Assembly (NCBI RefSeq): GCF_024323335.1
Contig: NC_066584.1
Span: forward strand, 271,909,618-271,973,617
DNA from: Lathyrus oleraceus
Taxonomy: Eukaryota; Streptophyta; Magnoliopsida; Fabales; Fabaceae
DNA length: 64,000 nucleotides
Direction of reading: 5' to 3'
A program made the translations under genes and the position numbers. This document shows positions 48,574 through 58,937 of the stretch, one piece after another; within the stretch, counting starts at the first letter, position 1; each line of letters starts with the position of its first letter. The notes beneath the pieces were generated by a model. The model had not been told where the DNA came from, ran no database searches, and worked only from the letters and a program-made list of their open reading frames with translations.

Positions 48574-49096
48574 ACATTCAAGGCATAGGTTTCACCCATT
48601 CATAATACATCACACATTTAGAACATTCAAATTGAAGGCGTAAAATAATGGGAATAGGGCAAACCTGATTGGAGAGCTTGATTGAAATTGAGTTGCACCC
48701 GTGAGGCCCTTCAGGGTTTGGAGGCTGCTCTGAGTTCTCTGTCAGGTTTCTCTTCAGGTTTTGTCCAGGGTTTTGTTCCAAGGAAACCTCAGAGTATTTT
48801 GCTTCTCTTCCTTTTTCTCAAGTGAAGCCTTGGTATTTATAGACTGAATTTCATGGTTTTGTGGGCTCAAATGAGAGAGACCCAAGTCCAAAATTTTTTA
48901 TTATATTTTATTTATTTTTTTATTATTATTTTTATTTATTTATTTTTTTATTATTTTTATTTATTTTATTTTTTTGTAAAAAATCATTTTTTTTTTCGTT
49001 TTTTTTTTCGGATCTAATTCTGATTGACATGATGAAATGCAATATGAAATGCTAAATGAATGCATGAATGAGGAGGGCAAATTTTGAGGTGTTACA
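48574..49096 (-). repeat. inverted gypsy LTR head, reverse arm of a long hairpin
   Basis: The reverse complement of this stretch aligns with 47939-48499 from TGTAACACC to CCTTGAATGT, with small length differences in the A/T-rich part and few substitutions. It ends GGTGTTACA at 49096, directly at the ATGGT target duplication, so this inverted LTR start is the true right terminus of the insertion. Confidence 0.9.
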
Positions 49097-49101
49097 ATGG
49101 T
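49097..49101. repeat. target site duplication ATGGT, right copy
   Basis: Exact repeat of 37239-37243. Confidence 0.88.
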
Positions 49102-49923
49102 TCCCCCTGTTATGAAGATTGTGTGTGCTGTGTGATGTGATGAAGACTGGGTTGGTTTGGCTGTTGGGTGTGCTGTTATGAAGACTGGTCCCCCTGTTGT
49201 CTTGACTACTTTGGATGCTGAAGAATTTTTTTGTTGAAATGTTTGTAATTTGTGGCAGTCCTTACTGATGCCTTGATGTAATGTTTGGGCTCTTAATGAG
49301 TTCCATGAATTTCTAATTATCTCAGCTATTGCAAGTGTGTATAATTATGGTGTGTATCTCCTAACATTTATGTTTTAACATTTTATATGTTATAACATCT
49401 ATTGTGACATTCTCTGCTAGGCTGATTGACATTTATTTTGTCTAATTAGTCACCTTTGGTCAATTTTGACTAAAAAGGGGGAGAAGTGTTTATGTGGAGC
49501 AGTTAGATATGTGGAGCTGTGTGGAGATGTTTGTGCTGGAGTAGCTGAACAGATGAACAACTAATGTTGAAGGAGATGTGTTTAATGTAAGACAGAATGC
49601 TATTCTGTTTACAGATGTTGAAGGAGATGTCTGATGTGGTGCACAAGTGATGTTGAGTGATGTTGAAGCAGATGTCATAATGATATTCTGATTGTTACAG
49701 GTGTTGTTATTACAGGTGTTGTTATTGTCAAAGGAGATGTCTATATTGTATAGACTTAGGGGGAGAAGAAGTACCCATGTGCATTTGTGTGTTTTACTAG
49801 TTGCTTCTATAACTAATAATTTTGTTTGCTTCTGCTGCTGCTTAAACACTGTTATGATGTTTAACTGCTGATGTTTTATTTCTTGTGAACAAAATGGACA
49901 TATATATTTTTTAGCCAAAATTT
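49102..49923 (+). other. 3' UTR of SIRE B
   Basis: Continues the SIRE B sequence interrupted at 37243. It holds several AAAAAGGGGGAG or TAGGGGGAG tracts (about 49474-49484 and 49757-49765) and sequence matching the minus-strand SIRE-like element at 9280-9440. No coding region is recognised; the 142-codon minus-strand opening at 49490-49918 is a shadow of this low-complexity text. Confidence 0.75.
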
Positions 49924-49938
49924 GTCAAAGGGGGAGTT
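49924..49938 (+). other. polypurine tract of SIRE B
   Basis: GTCAAAGGGGGAGTT directly precedes the LTR start TGTTGG. Confidence 0.88.
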
Positions 49939-51062
49939 TGTTGGTTCTAAGTGTTGGCAACAATTTTGGTAAAACAAAGAGTGTTCACAAGATGTTGCAT
50001 GTGATGTCTTAACTTAAGATATCTATGTACCTGTTGGAGTTTAAAAAATATAATTATGCAGGATTGTTTCAGGATGTTATACACGATGTCATAACATCTG
50101 ATATTATGTACCTGCTCGAAATTATAAATGGAATTATGCAGGATTGTTCCAGGATGTCAGACCCGATGTCATGACATCTTGTATACAGAACATTCAGGGT
50201 GAATGTTATGTGTTTTATGATTTCGCATTTAATGGCAATCTATGTATGATTGAAGATCTGATTTGCAGGCGCATTCAAACATTAAGTACAACCTGATTTA
50301 CTTATTTTCCAAGGAGATCTAACCAGCTGTCATGAGAAGATTTAATTGGAAAATAGTTTTAGGGTTTTCAAGATGTCCAAGTCCAACTGAATGCTTCTAT
50401 AAATAGGACATGGAAAACCTGATTTGATACACAACCAATACAGAGCGAAATACTAAGAGAGAGCAAGGGTTTGTGTCTTGTTTAGTCGTGAGACTTGTAA
50501 GCCATTCAATTCATCCATAGATGATTGAATTGGTCTGATTTGTGTGTTGTAATTTGTCACTCTAAGCTTTTAAGCATGAGTGTGTGTCTACTTGATTGAA
50601 GCTGTTAAGTAAGATCAAGTGTGTGTTTACTTGGTTGAAGATCAAGTGTGTGTCTACTTGGTTGAAGATCAAGTGTGTGTCTACTTGATTGAAGATCAAG
50701 TGTGTGTCTTAGAAGAGTGTCTTCTTTTTAGAGTAATTGTTGTTTAAAATCACAGGTGTGATTGAGGGGGAGTGAGTGGGTTCTCATATCTAAGAGTGCT
50801 TAGGTAGAAGTCGTACGGGTAGAGATTAGGTGAGAAAGACTGTAACTTGTTGAAGTGTACGGAGAGTCTTTGAACTGATTCTATTTAGTGGATTTCCTTC
50901 CTGGCTTGGTAGCCCCCAGATGTAGGTGAGTTGGACCGAACTGGGTTAACAATTGCTTGTGTCTCTTGCATTACTATTCTTTATCTTTATCCTGTTTGCA
51001 TTACTCAGATATTAGTGTCGTGACATTACCTTTGACATCTCATATCTGATACCAGAATTTCA
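49939..51062 (+). repeat. 3' LTR of SIRE B
   Basis: TGTTGGTTCTAAGTG at the start, CCAGAATTTCA at the end. Collinear with 29511-30636, differing by scattered substitutions. Confidence 0.92.
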
Positions 51063-52765
51063 AAACCATTTTATAAAAAACAGTTGAAAATGCAGCGAAA
51101 ATTCAAAGTAAATAACTAGAAAATTAAAAGATAAGGGAAGAGAGATAACATCGGATGATTATACAAGTTAAGTCAAGAAGACTTAATCATGTCCCCAAGA
51201 ATTGATCTTAGGAGTATCCATTATGACTGAGAAAAGGTTATGCCCATGAATCCCCTAATACAAGGAAATGAAGTTTCAAGATAACTTCTAACCAAACAAC
51301 ATACAAAGGATGACACGGTTAGTCTTCACAACAAACTGAGATTTTGCATAGGATGATCTCAAACGAAGGATCAATTTTTATTTGGCTATCCTCTAAACCG
51401 AATCGAGGTTTTATACTAGCTGACCACGAACCAAATCGAGATTTATACCAGGTGATCTTGAGTCAACTGGTTTTTATTCCGGAATGAACACGAAAACTGA
51501 GTGATATTTTACACCAATATAATCTCAAACCAATAGAGTTTTTAAGAAGGCTGATTTCAAGGACCTTTGTGGATATTTTTAGTGGCTGGTCATCACGAAC
51601 CAAAATAAAGCTTTTTGAGTGGCAAATCTCACGAACCAAATAGAGACTATGACTAATTGCCCAAATACAATAAAGAGCTTTTTAAATAGTTTAGCTCCCA
51701 ACCAAAATAATTACTTCCTAAGGAAGGATTATTTATTCAAGAGACTACGACTATATTTTCTTGATGATATCTTTGTGGTAAAGACCAACCAACTGATTAG
51801 GACAATATCATTTTAATTTTTTCTCTCCATTTTTTTCTTCCTATTTTATATTTTTAAGTATAAATAACATAATTTGAATCTCTTTTTAATTTAATGAAGA
51901 AGAACACAGAAAAATGTTAAATTTTTAAACACAAAATTTATCTAAAATAAAAACATAATCATTTTATAATTATTATATATAAAAAAATATTCATATTTAT
52001 ATAATTTTTGTTCGTTTTATAATTAAGTAACTCATTTGAAATTGACATGTGTATCTATCTACTTTCCATTTCAGGGTCATTATCAGAATAATATCTAACT
52101 TTACTTTAGATGCAAATTTTTTATTTTCAAATATGATTTTTTTTCTTTCTCCATCTCACATGTCTTTTTTTTATATGATTCTTTAATACAATTGAGTTTA
52201 TATGATCATTGTTTTACAATTAAGTAACACATTATAAATTGACATGTGTATCTAAAAATATTTTATATTGTATCAAATTGAATATCACTCAATAAAAATG
52301 CACACCACTAACTTTTTATTTCATTGGTCACTATTAGGAAAATATCTATTTTATTTTAACTAACAATTGCCTTTAATTGAGAGAAGAATTATTTATTTTC
52401 AAACGTGAAAATTTTCTTTTTTTCTTCAAATTCTTTTTTCATTTTAAATTTACATATGCATCTAAATATATTTTATACCGTATTAAATAAATTTACCCGT
52501 GCAGACGCACGAGTATCTTGCTAGTTTCTAGAAAAAGGTTATTCATCATATGTTGATACATGGATAGAGAGGTTTTTAGTCTAAAAATCATTACATTGTA
52601 AACGTAATTTTTAGAATCAGTCATGGATGATGTCTTCCCTTGCCACTAATACAATCTGGATCTGAAGATGATGAGCAAACAAACTTCTTCTTTTGTTGAT
52701 AAATGAGTGGTACTTGCAACCACTTCAATGCTTAAATTAGTAAACAAATGATGTGTTGAAAATAT
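51063..52765. repeat. 1.75-kb flank repeat, copy 2 (contains Helitron)
   Basis: Nearly identical to 30637-32385. Here it continues past 52765 into further flank, so this is probably the original genomic position. Confidence 0.85.
51808..52525 (+). mobile_element. non-autonomous Helitron, copy 2
   Basis: The same element as 31388-32108, copied with its flank. The terminal hairpin at 52495-52514 has one change (GCACGAGT), and CTAGT is at 52521-52525. Confidence 0.68.
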
Positions 52766-52809
52766 GTAGAGTAGGAAATTGCTTTTCTCCGTGATTTCAA
52801 AGGTTCTTA
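52766..52809. other. flank continuing from copy 2
   Basis: On the minus strand CCTATATAAGAACC spans about 52803-52816 and looks like a TATA box of the older LTR-type repeat that forms this flank. Confidence 0.35.
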
Positions 52810-52817
52810 TATAGGTC
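52810..52817. repeat. 8-bp target site duplication TATAGGTC, left copy
   Basis: Exact repeat at 53363-53370. Confidence 0.85.
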
Positions 52818-53362
52818 TAGGAGTGTTCATTGGTTTGGAAAAATCCGAATCAAATTGGAATCCAAATTAAACCATTGTGTTTGGATCATGCATTTTTTTA
52901 GTTCGGGCGAAAATCGAATCAAACCAATAAAATTCGATGTTAATTGGTTCTGACAACGGATTTAGAAAATTCTACCTACGAGCTCATCCACCCGAACTAA
53001 CCATAGTAATTCAGATAATTTATATCATTATCATGGAAACTAGTATAATATATTCAATTTTAAGAAAGAAGAAATATAAAGCTTTATTTGTGACATTCAC
53101 AGCCTATATGAAAAAAAATATAATAATAAAATTTTATACTTTTATAGAAAATTAGTTGATGTAAATTAAAAAAAATAAATATTTTTTTACATATTTGCTT
53201 ATAATGTATCCGATCAATCCAACTCAAATTAATATGTTATTTCTCGGTTTGGATTTTATCAAAAAACATGAAAATCTAATCCAAATTAATCCATATATTT
53301 TTGATCGATTTGAGTATCAAATTATCTCAAAACCGAATCAAACCGGTTCATAAGCACCCCTA
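52818..53362. mobile_element. hAT-type MITE
   Basis: 545 bp with ends TAGGAGTGTTCAT and (complement of the right end) TAGGGGTGCTTAT. An 8-bp target duplication, the hAT hallmark, flanks it. The interior is AT-rich with AACCGAATCAAACC-type words near both ends. No transposase frame. The CAGGGGTGTTC-like end is the common hAT MITE terminus in plants. Confidence 0.82.
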
Positions 53363-53370
53363 TATAGGTC
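53363..53370. repeat. 8-bp target site duplication TATAGGTC, right copy
   Basis: Exact match to 52810-52817. Confidence 0.85.
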
Positions 53371-53549
53371 TTAAAGGAGTCTAACTTTATGACTTGGAAT
53401 TGTAAGTTGTAACGTTACAATGGTTATATGATTGACACCTAAATTTTTCCATTTGTCCCTGTCTTATCTTTTGCTAGTCATTATTAATGTGTTGGAGAGA
53501 TGGGAATTTATTAATGCACCTTATATGTTACTTACACACCATACTAAAA
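53371..53549. other. flank, nothing recognised
   Basis: AT-rich; continues the flank interrupted by the MITE. The left end of the MULE is somewhere in this stretch but no convincing terminal repeat was found. Confidence 0.4.
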
Positions 53550-53570
53550 TACTAAAATGTTCTCCATATT

Positions 53571-54330
53571 CTGGAGATACATCTCCGGAAGCACCCAATA
53601 CACACACAACCAAGGCCATTCTGAGTGACTCCTAGAAGTTAGGTATTTTAAACCTGGAGATGCATCTCCGAAATCTTTCCGTATATGCATTTTTGTAACT
53701 TATAGGCAGCAGTATCAGAGATAGAAACAAAAAACTTGTAATTTGACAAAATAAAATTAGCATTCATAACATAAAATCAACACTACATGGAGGATTTCAA
53801 CGTAAAATGCAACATTACACTTCAATATCCAAGTGGACGCTTCAACATCTTCACAATATCTTTGACCGATCTTGAAATCCTCGCTTTCAACTCATGTGGA
53901 ACTTTTGTTTCAAAACGGAAAAATGTATTTCACACAGCCCTTACATCTGCATTTGTCTTGAGCTCAAAGTTTCTGAACTCAATCTTCCCCCCGTTGTCAA
54001 TCGACGGTGAACTATACTCGAACTACAATTTTTTTTATTATCTCTGTAAGGTAGGAGATTATGGACTTCGTATTTTATATCTGCAAGAGAGGTGTACTCA
54101 TTGAGCTTAAACTTTCGCCTAAGTATCGTGCTAGAGAATGACACATTTGCGACATACCAGATGATGCTTATTTGAGACGTTTTCTCTTTGTGTGAAATAA
54201 AAAACAAGAGTACCTTAATTTATAGAAGTTGTAGACAATTGTGGACCTCACAAAATCTAGCATGCTGACTCCGGAGATATATCTTTGGTTCCACACCCTA
54301 TCATCTTGTTTCAGAGATACATCTCTGAAA
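53571..54330. repeat. left cluster of GGAGATGCATCTCC-type palindromes
   Basis: Copies at 53571-53590, 53653-53672, 54270-54288 and 54310-54330. They vary around TCNGAGATACATCTCNGAA. A matching cluster lies near the other end of the MULE. Confidence 0.75.
53822..54207 (-). pseudogene. small MULE-associated ORF, frameshifted
   Basis: The minus-strand frame from 54207 reads ...LRRKFKLNEYTSLADIKYEV (about 54130-54065). It shifts in the A/T run near 54030-54040 and continues as SSPSIDNGGKIEFRNFELKT, and on through ISRSVKDIVKMLKRP to TGA at 53822-53824. One further in-frame TGA lies near 53937. The product is about 130 residues with no recognised domain. I recall similar frames from legume transposon annotation but cannot verify this here. 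Confidence 0.5.
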
Positions 54331-54728
54331 CCTCTCCTGAACAAGCAGAAAATAGAACCTTTGAAAACAAAACCTACATGATGACTTTGTTTGGCAAATG
54401 AACAAATGTTTTGGTAAAGATAAATAGTCTATTGGTCCCTGTAAGTTAGCGAGTTTTTGAATTTGATCTCTATATCCTTTTTTATGCCTGAGTTCCTATA
54501 TCTCACTTTTGTGTTGGTGTTAGTCCCTAGGGTTAAAATTCTGTTATAAAAAAGTTGACTAGACTAACGATGCACACGTGGAACTGCTGAGTTGGTTACC
54601 ATCGCTGACGTGGCATATTTTTTTTTATATATACATTTTTTAAACCAGTATTTCCACCTCGATTTTTTTATTATTGTTTTTTGTTTTGATCTTAAAACCT
54701 AAAATGCAGTGTTTCAAAAATGGAGCTA

Positions 54729-54788
54729 AGACGAATCAAACATAATACAATTGCAATGCCTTAGTAACACATTACCACAAGACAAACC
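54729..54788 (-). other. tRNA-like box pair in the left foldback arm
   Basis: On the minus strand TGGTTTGTCTTGTGGTAA resembles an A box and GTTTGATTCGTCT a B box. It is the mirror partner of 56050-56104. Confidence 0.4.
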
Positions 54789-54810
54789 AACACATTTGAC
54801 AAATAACTTG

Positions 54811-54816
<6 letters not shown>

Positions 54817-54898
<82 letters not shown>
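54817..54898. repeat. (AT)n microsatellite, about 82 bp
   Basis: Pure AT dinucleotide run. Confidence 0.95.
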
Positions 54899-54902
<4 letters not shown>

Positions 54903-56049
54903 TAACTAGTATAGAATTAACTAAATAGTTTATTAATTAATTTAATTATTTAGTATTTCAATAGTTTATTTCAATTATTTAGTTTATTAAATATTTTAAT
55001 ATTAAATTTTTTATATTAGTTTAAATATTAATATTTAATATGTCATATTTTAACTATTAAACTATTTTAAATATTAAACTATTTCAACTAATTAGTTTAA
55101 ATATAAACTATTAATATTTAAACATTTATATTAATATTTAATATTAATATTTGAAATACTAATTAAAATAATTATTATTTCAACTAATAATTAATCATAT
55201 AATAAATTATTTAATATTTTAAATATTTAATATTTCAACAGTTAAATATTTCAACTAATAATTAGTTTATTAAATATTTCAACTATTAAATATTTCAACT
55301 ATTAATATTTCAACTAATAATTAGTTTATTAGAAAAATTAATAGTTGAATTAGTTTAACTATTTCAACTATTAATATTTCAACTACTAATATTTTAACTA
55401 ATATTAAAATTTTTAAATTAATTTAAATATTAATATTTCATATTTCATATTTCAGCTATTAAACTATATTAATTCTTAAAGCATTTTAACTAATTAGCTT
55501 AAATATAAACTACTAATATTTCATATTTCATATTTTATATTATTATTTTAAATACTAATTAAACTAATTATTATTTCAAATATTTAAATACTTAATAGTT
55601 GAAATAATAAATAATGAAATACTAATAAAACTATTTAAATACTTAAATAAGTATTTAATTATTAGTTTGAAATATTAAATGGTTGAAATATTAAATATTT
55701 GAAATGATAATTAGTTTAATTAGTTTTTCCAATATTAATATGGAATATAAACTATTAAATATTAATATTTTATATTTAAACTAATTAGTTGAAATAGTTT
55801 AATAGTTAAAATTGTTTAATAGTTGAAAATATGAAATATGAAACATTAATATTTAAAATAATTTAAAAACTTTAATATTGAAATATTAAATAATTGAAAT
55901 ATTTAATAAATTAATTATTTAATAAACTAAATAATTGAAATAAACTATTGAAATATTAAATAATTAAACTAATTAATAAATTATTTAGATAATTCTATAC
56001 CAGTTATGTGATATATATTTGTTGCAACAGATTGAACGAATGTGTTGGT

Positions 56050-56104
56050 TGGTCTAGTGGTAATGTGTTACAATGGCAATGCAATGGTATTGGATTTGAT
56101 TCCT
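56050..56104 (+). other. tRNA-like box pair in the right foldback arm
   Basis: TGGTCTAGTGGTAA (A-box-like) and GGATTTGATTCCT (B-box-like) about 30 bases apart. This suggests a tRNA-derived segment incorporated in the element before or during formation of its inverted arms. A functional tRNA is not claimed. Confidence 0.45.
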
Positions 56105-56399
56105 CTTGGTATTAACCAACTCAATAATTCCACGTGTGCACCGTTAGTCCAGTCAACTTTTTTTTAACATAATTTTAACTCTAGGGACTAACGCCAACAC
56201 AAAAGTGAGATATAGGGATCTAGACAAAAAAAAAGATACATGGACCAAATTCAAAAACTCGCTAACTTACAGGGACCAATAGACTATTTAAGCCTTGAAT
56301 ATATTATACTTCGTTAATATTGAGACACAATTACATACACTTATTTGTCCGACTAAACAGGAAATTAGAACGAATCAAAACATTTGTCGCCGACTAAAT

Positions 56400-58370
56400 C
56401 TATGGGTGATACCCCCTTTGACTTTTGTGCATTTGATTCTCTTTCAATGTTGCTCAATTTCCCGAACTCTTGCATTCTTTCCACAAAATGGTCCAACCAA
56501 GTCTCGAATTTTGTTGTTGAATGAGCCGTTCACTCCGGTGATGTAAGAGGTATATGGCATCCTGGTTACAAGTAAACTTGAACAAAATGTCATGATTTTG
56601 AAAGCCACCCAATACACATAATACGATCATTTTGATTTTGAGTTGGGACGATACGCAGTGGGAAAAAGATTTCCGAAATACCATATCATGTAAGATCAAC
56701 ACACACTATATCATACACACATAGTATGAGGTGACCCATTTCAAGGAAGCATATCTATTTTGCCTTTGGTGCCGGTCCACTAAGGCAAGGAATAAGAGAC
56801 TCATAAATTGCATCAAAGTTTTCTTTGTTTCCATATAGTCGTGTGTATGATTCTTTATGAGTCCTTAACTCTTGCATAAGTTGATGTCATACAAGTGTAT
56901 AATTATCTTCTCATTTATCTAGTAAAGACAAAACAACTTTATAATCGCAATTACCGCCCCCATCAACAATGACGGTCTGCTCGATGTATTTGTGCATAAA
57001 AACCAACATCTCGTCAGTGAATGGAATCTTTGGTGAAGGCGGAGAAAGATGTGGTTTGCTAATGAGAGCTCCTTTTTTTAGATTTTGGAGTTGGCGAGTC
57101 CGAAAAAACTTTTTCAACATGTTCAAAATACGAAGGAGACCGCACCGTTGAAGTGTCACTCGGTGTAGGCTTGAGCTTCTTAGGAGCACCTTTTATTTTT
57201 ACCATTTGAGAGGCTGGTTTCAAGTCGGTGGTTTTCGGATAAGAAATCTTCCTCAATTGTTCTTTGATATGGAGTTTCATGTTGTCATCGACTTTCAAAA
57301 ATCTCTCTTGTATCACTTTCCATTCGATCAAGACAAAGATATTCAATTTACCGTCTTTAATGACACCATCATCATCAAACCTAAGCCTCTTTCAGTGAGT
57401 GCAAACCTCATCCATTCTTACCGGGCAACCAATATTCCCCTTTTTTGCAATAACACAAGCACATGAGAGGCCATATGTTTTCATAATTGTGCATCCATAC
57501 TTTGCGCTATCAGAGCCTACATTATCAGCTCGTTTAGCTTCGTGAAAAATATAATTCAAAGCTACTCGAGATATGTTACCGACCAACTGAGAATAAAGAT
57601 TGTTGTCTTTAAATTTATCTCCAATAATATAAGTTTGTACTTGTTGGTCTTATACATTAAATCAATTATGAGCACAATAGGAAACATGTTGAACAAATTG
57701 ATGGAATAAAGATGAGTCCAAAATATATCTCTAACGGTAACTTCATCCTCGCACGTTCGATACCTAGACCCATAACTGTTATCATCCAACAGTTTCAAGA
57801 GTTATTGCATTTCAGTTCTATCCCCCCTCAGTGCCTCGTTAGTTTGGTACTGAATATTGTACACTTGCTTGACCTTTGAGATATTTTCAGGTCTTTTACG
57901 TTTCAAAGTTTCAAGTATGTTTTTCGGTTGAACCAAATTCATGTCATGTCAGCAACACATTCATTCTCTTTCGGCATGAGGCAACACACAAATGAATGGT
58001 CGACTAATTTTTCACACAAGTCATGGTTATGTAAACCATATATGTCATTAAATATTCATTTATTGTTTGCCAAAATATAACCATGCAACTTAAAGAGACA
58101 CTCACATTTTTCTTGAACCGGTGTCGTGTTGTTTAAAATTTCGGAGAGGAGGTCTATATTTTCCACTTTTTTTGCAGGTCATTGTCACAAAAGCACATCT
58201 TCTATCCGAACCATTATCAGACCTTCCGATAACCACACCAAATCTCAGTTTGGAGGCCTCCATACGAATCCATTGAAGCATGTGATCACAAAATTCAAAC
58301 TCTTGCTCATTTTTAGATTGGTTTCCAACATCTACCGCCTTCAGAACAGCCAACAACACTGTTGACATTC
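56400..58370 (-). pseudogene. MULE transposase with C-terminal OTU-like segment, degraded
   Basis: Minus-strand pieces in order: 58368-58102, N-terminal part with MLQWIRMEASKLRFGVVIGR, then SDNGSDRRCAFVTMTCKKSG, typical of FAR1-like domains in MULE proteins; 57798-57562, start of the transposase domain (VRDIFWTHLYSINLFNMFP, MYKTNKYKLILLE); 57586-57392, C-terminal transposase and SWIM-like region (YGCTIMKTYGLSCACVIAKK); 57346-57059, basic linker; 57189-56911, OTU-like start DGGGNCDYKVVLSLL at about 56975-56930; 56640-56400, the matching C-terminal part with H-F-V-Q-V-Y-L in a shifted frame. The central catalytic DDE region is missing. Stops and shifts are numerous. Confidence 0.65.
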
Positions 58371-58527
58371 AGAGACATAACTTGTTTGGGGAAAACATCA
58401 GGGTGCACCATATCTAATGAAAACAATTACCACATAACGGTAAATAAGTGCTAATTTTGTAAACGGAACTGAAAATATGAACACAAACAGATACCAGAAA
58501 TGCATTTTCGGGTAAGTTCATGCTCAT

Positions 58528-58937
58528 TCCGAAAATGTATCTCCGAAATAAACGCTAGTTTTTCAGATAGAAATAAGATTAATGTGAGAAATGAATTTTG
58601 AAATAAATGATCTTTATGTGGAATTCCAACTTCTTTTCATTCCTTTGATGTGATGAAACACAATATTAAAGATTTGGAGTGAAAATGTGGATTGAAAATA
58701 GAAGGGTTTTTAGTGAGGGTTTTAAGTGAAAAACAAGTATGCATGTGTGATCATGCATCTCAGTGTTTTATCAAATTATTCTGGAGATGCATCTCTTAAA
58801 ATATTTGACATGCAAATGTGACAACAAATTTCAAAATTTCGTCCCAAACTTTCGAAGATGCATCTCCGGAATGTCCACTGAACTGATCAACTATAATTAT
58901 ATTTGTTGAAAGTATCCGGCGATGTATCTCCGAAATT
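58528..58937. repeat. right cluster of GGAGATGCATCTCC-type palindromes
   Basis: Copies at 58528-58549, 58781-58800, 58851-58870 and 58916-58937, with a half copy near 58752. Same family as the left cluster. Confidence 0.75.

Larger units (their letters stand above)
37244..49096 (+). mobile_element. Tat/Ogre-like Ty3/gypsy insertion with flipped ends, nested in SIRE B
   Basis: An 11.85-kb insertion bounded by a perfect 5-bp target duplication. Interior order on the plus strand: variant LTR (37244-38785), primer site and leader (38786-39533), second truncated LTR head (39534-40299), gag, protease, a small RT/RNase H remnant, the integrase C-terminus, long repeat-rich 3' UTR, polypurine tract and 3' LTR head (47939-48499), then an inverted LTR head (48574-49096). 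The left terminus is the reverse complement of an LTR 3' end and the right terminus is the reverse complement of an LTR 5' end. The ends therefore look like a minus-strand element while the interior is plus-strand. It inserted into the SIRE B 3' UTR after SIRE B. Confidence 0.85.
29511..52765 (+). mobile_element. SIRE/Maximus-lineage copia element B, rearranged and interrupted
   Basis: Components in order: LTR (29511-30636), 1.75 kb of non-element flank (30637-32385), internal region with gag, deleted pol and env-like ORF (32386-37238), an 11.85-kb gypsy insertion (37244-49096), 3' UTR and polypurine tract (49102-49938), 3' LTR (49939-51062), and the same 1.75-kb flank again (51063-52765). 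The left LTR is not followed by a primer site; the primer site and first part of the leader are missing at the 32385 junction. Protein motifs match SIRE1-type elements. The coordinates cover both copies of the flank for clarity. Confidence 0.8.
54421..56290. mobile_element. 1.87-kb foldback (long inverted repeat) element
   Basis: The ends TAAATAGTCTATTGGTCCCT at 54421 and its reverse complement at 56290 begin inverted arms that can be followed inwards past 54600/56100, across the tRNA-like segments, and into the AT-rich interior to at least about 55110/55780. The two arms thus cover at least three quarters of the element. The left arm contains an (AT)n run at 54817-54898 with only a short counterpart in the right arm. 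No coding capacity. No clear target duplication: the flanks are TTGGTAAAGA and AGCCTTGAAT. Confidence 0.8.

Noticed and set aside
53941..54104. Plus-strand 105-codon opening at 53787-54104 as a gene
   Set aside because: The minus strand reads better as the small MULE-associated ORF; the plus frame has no support.
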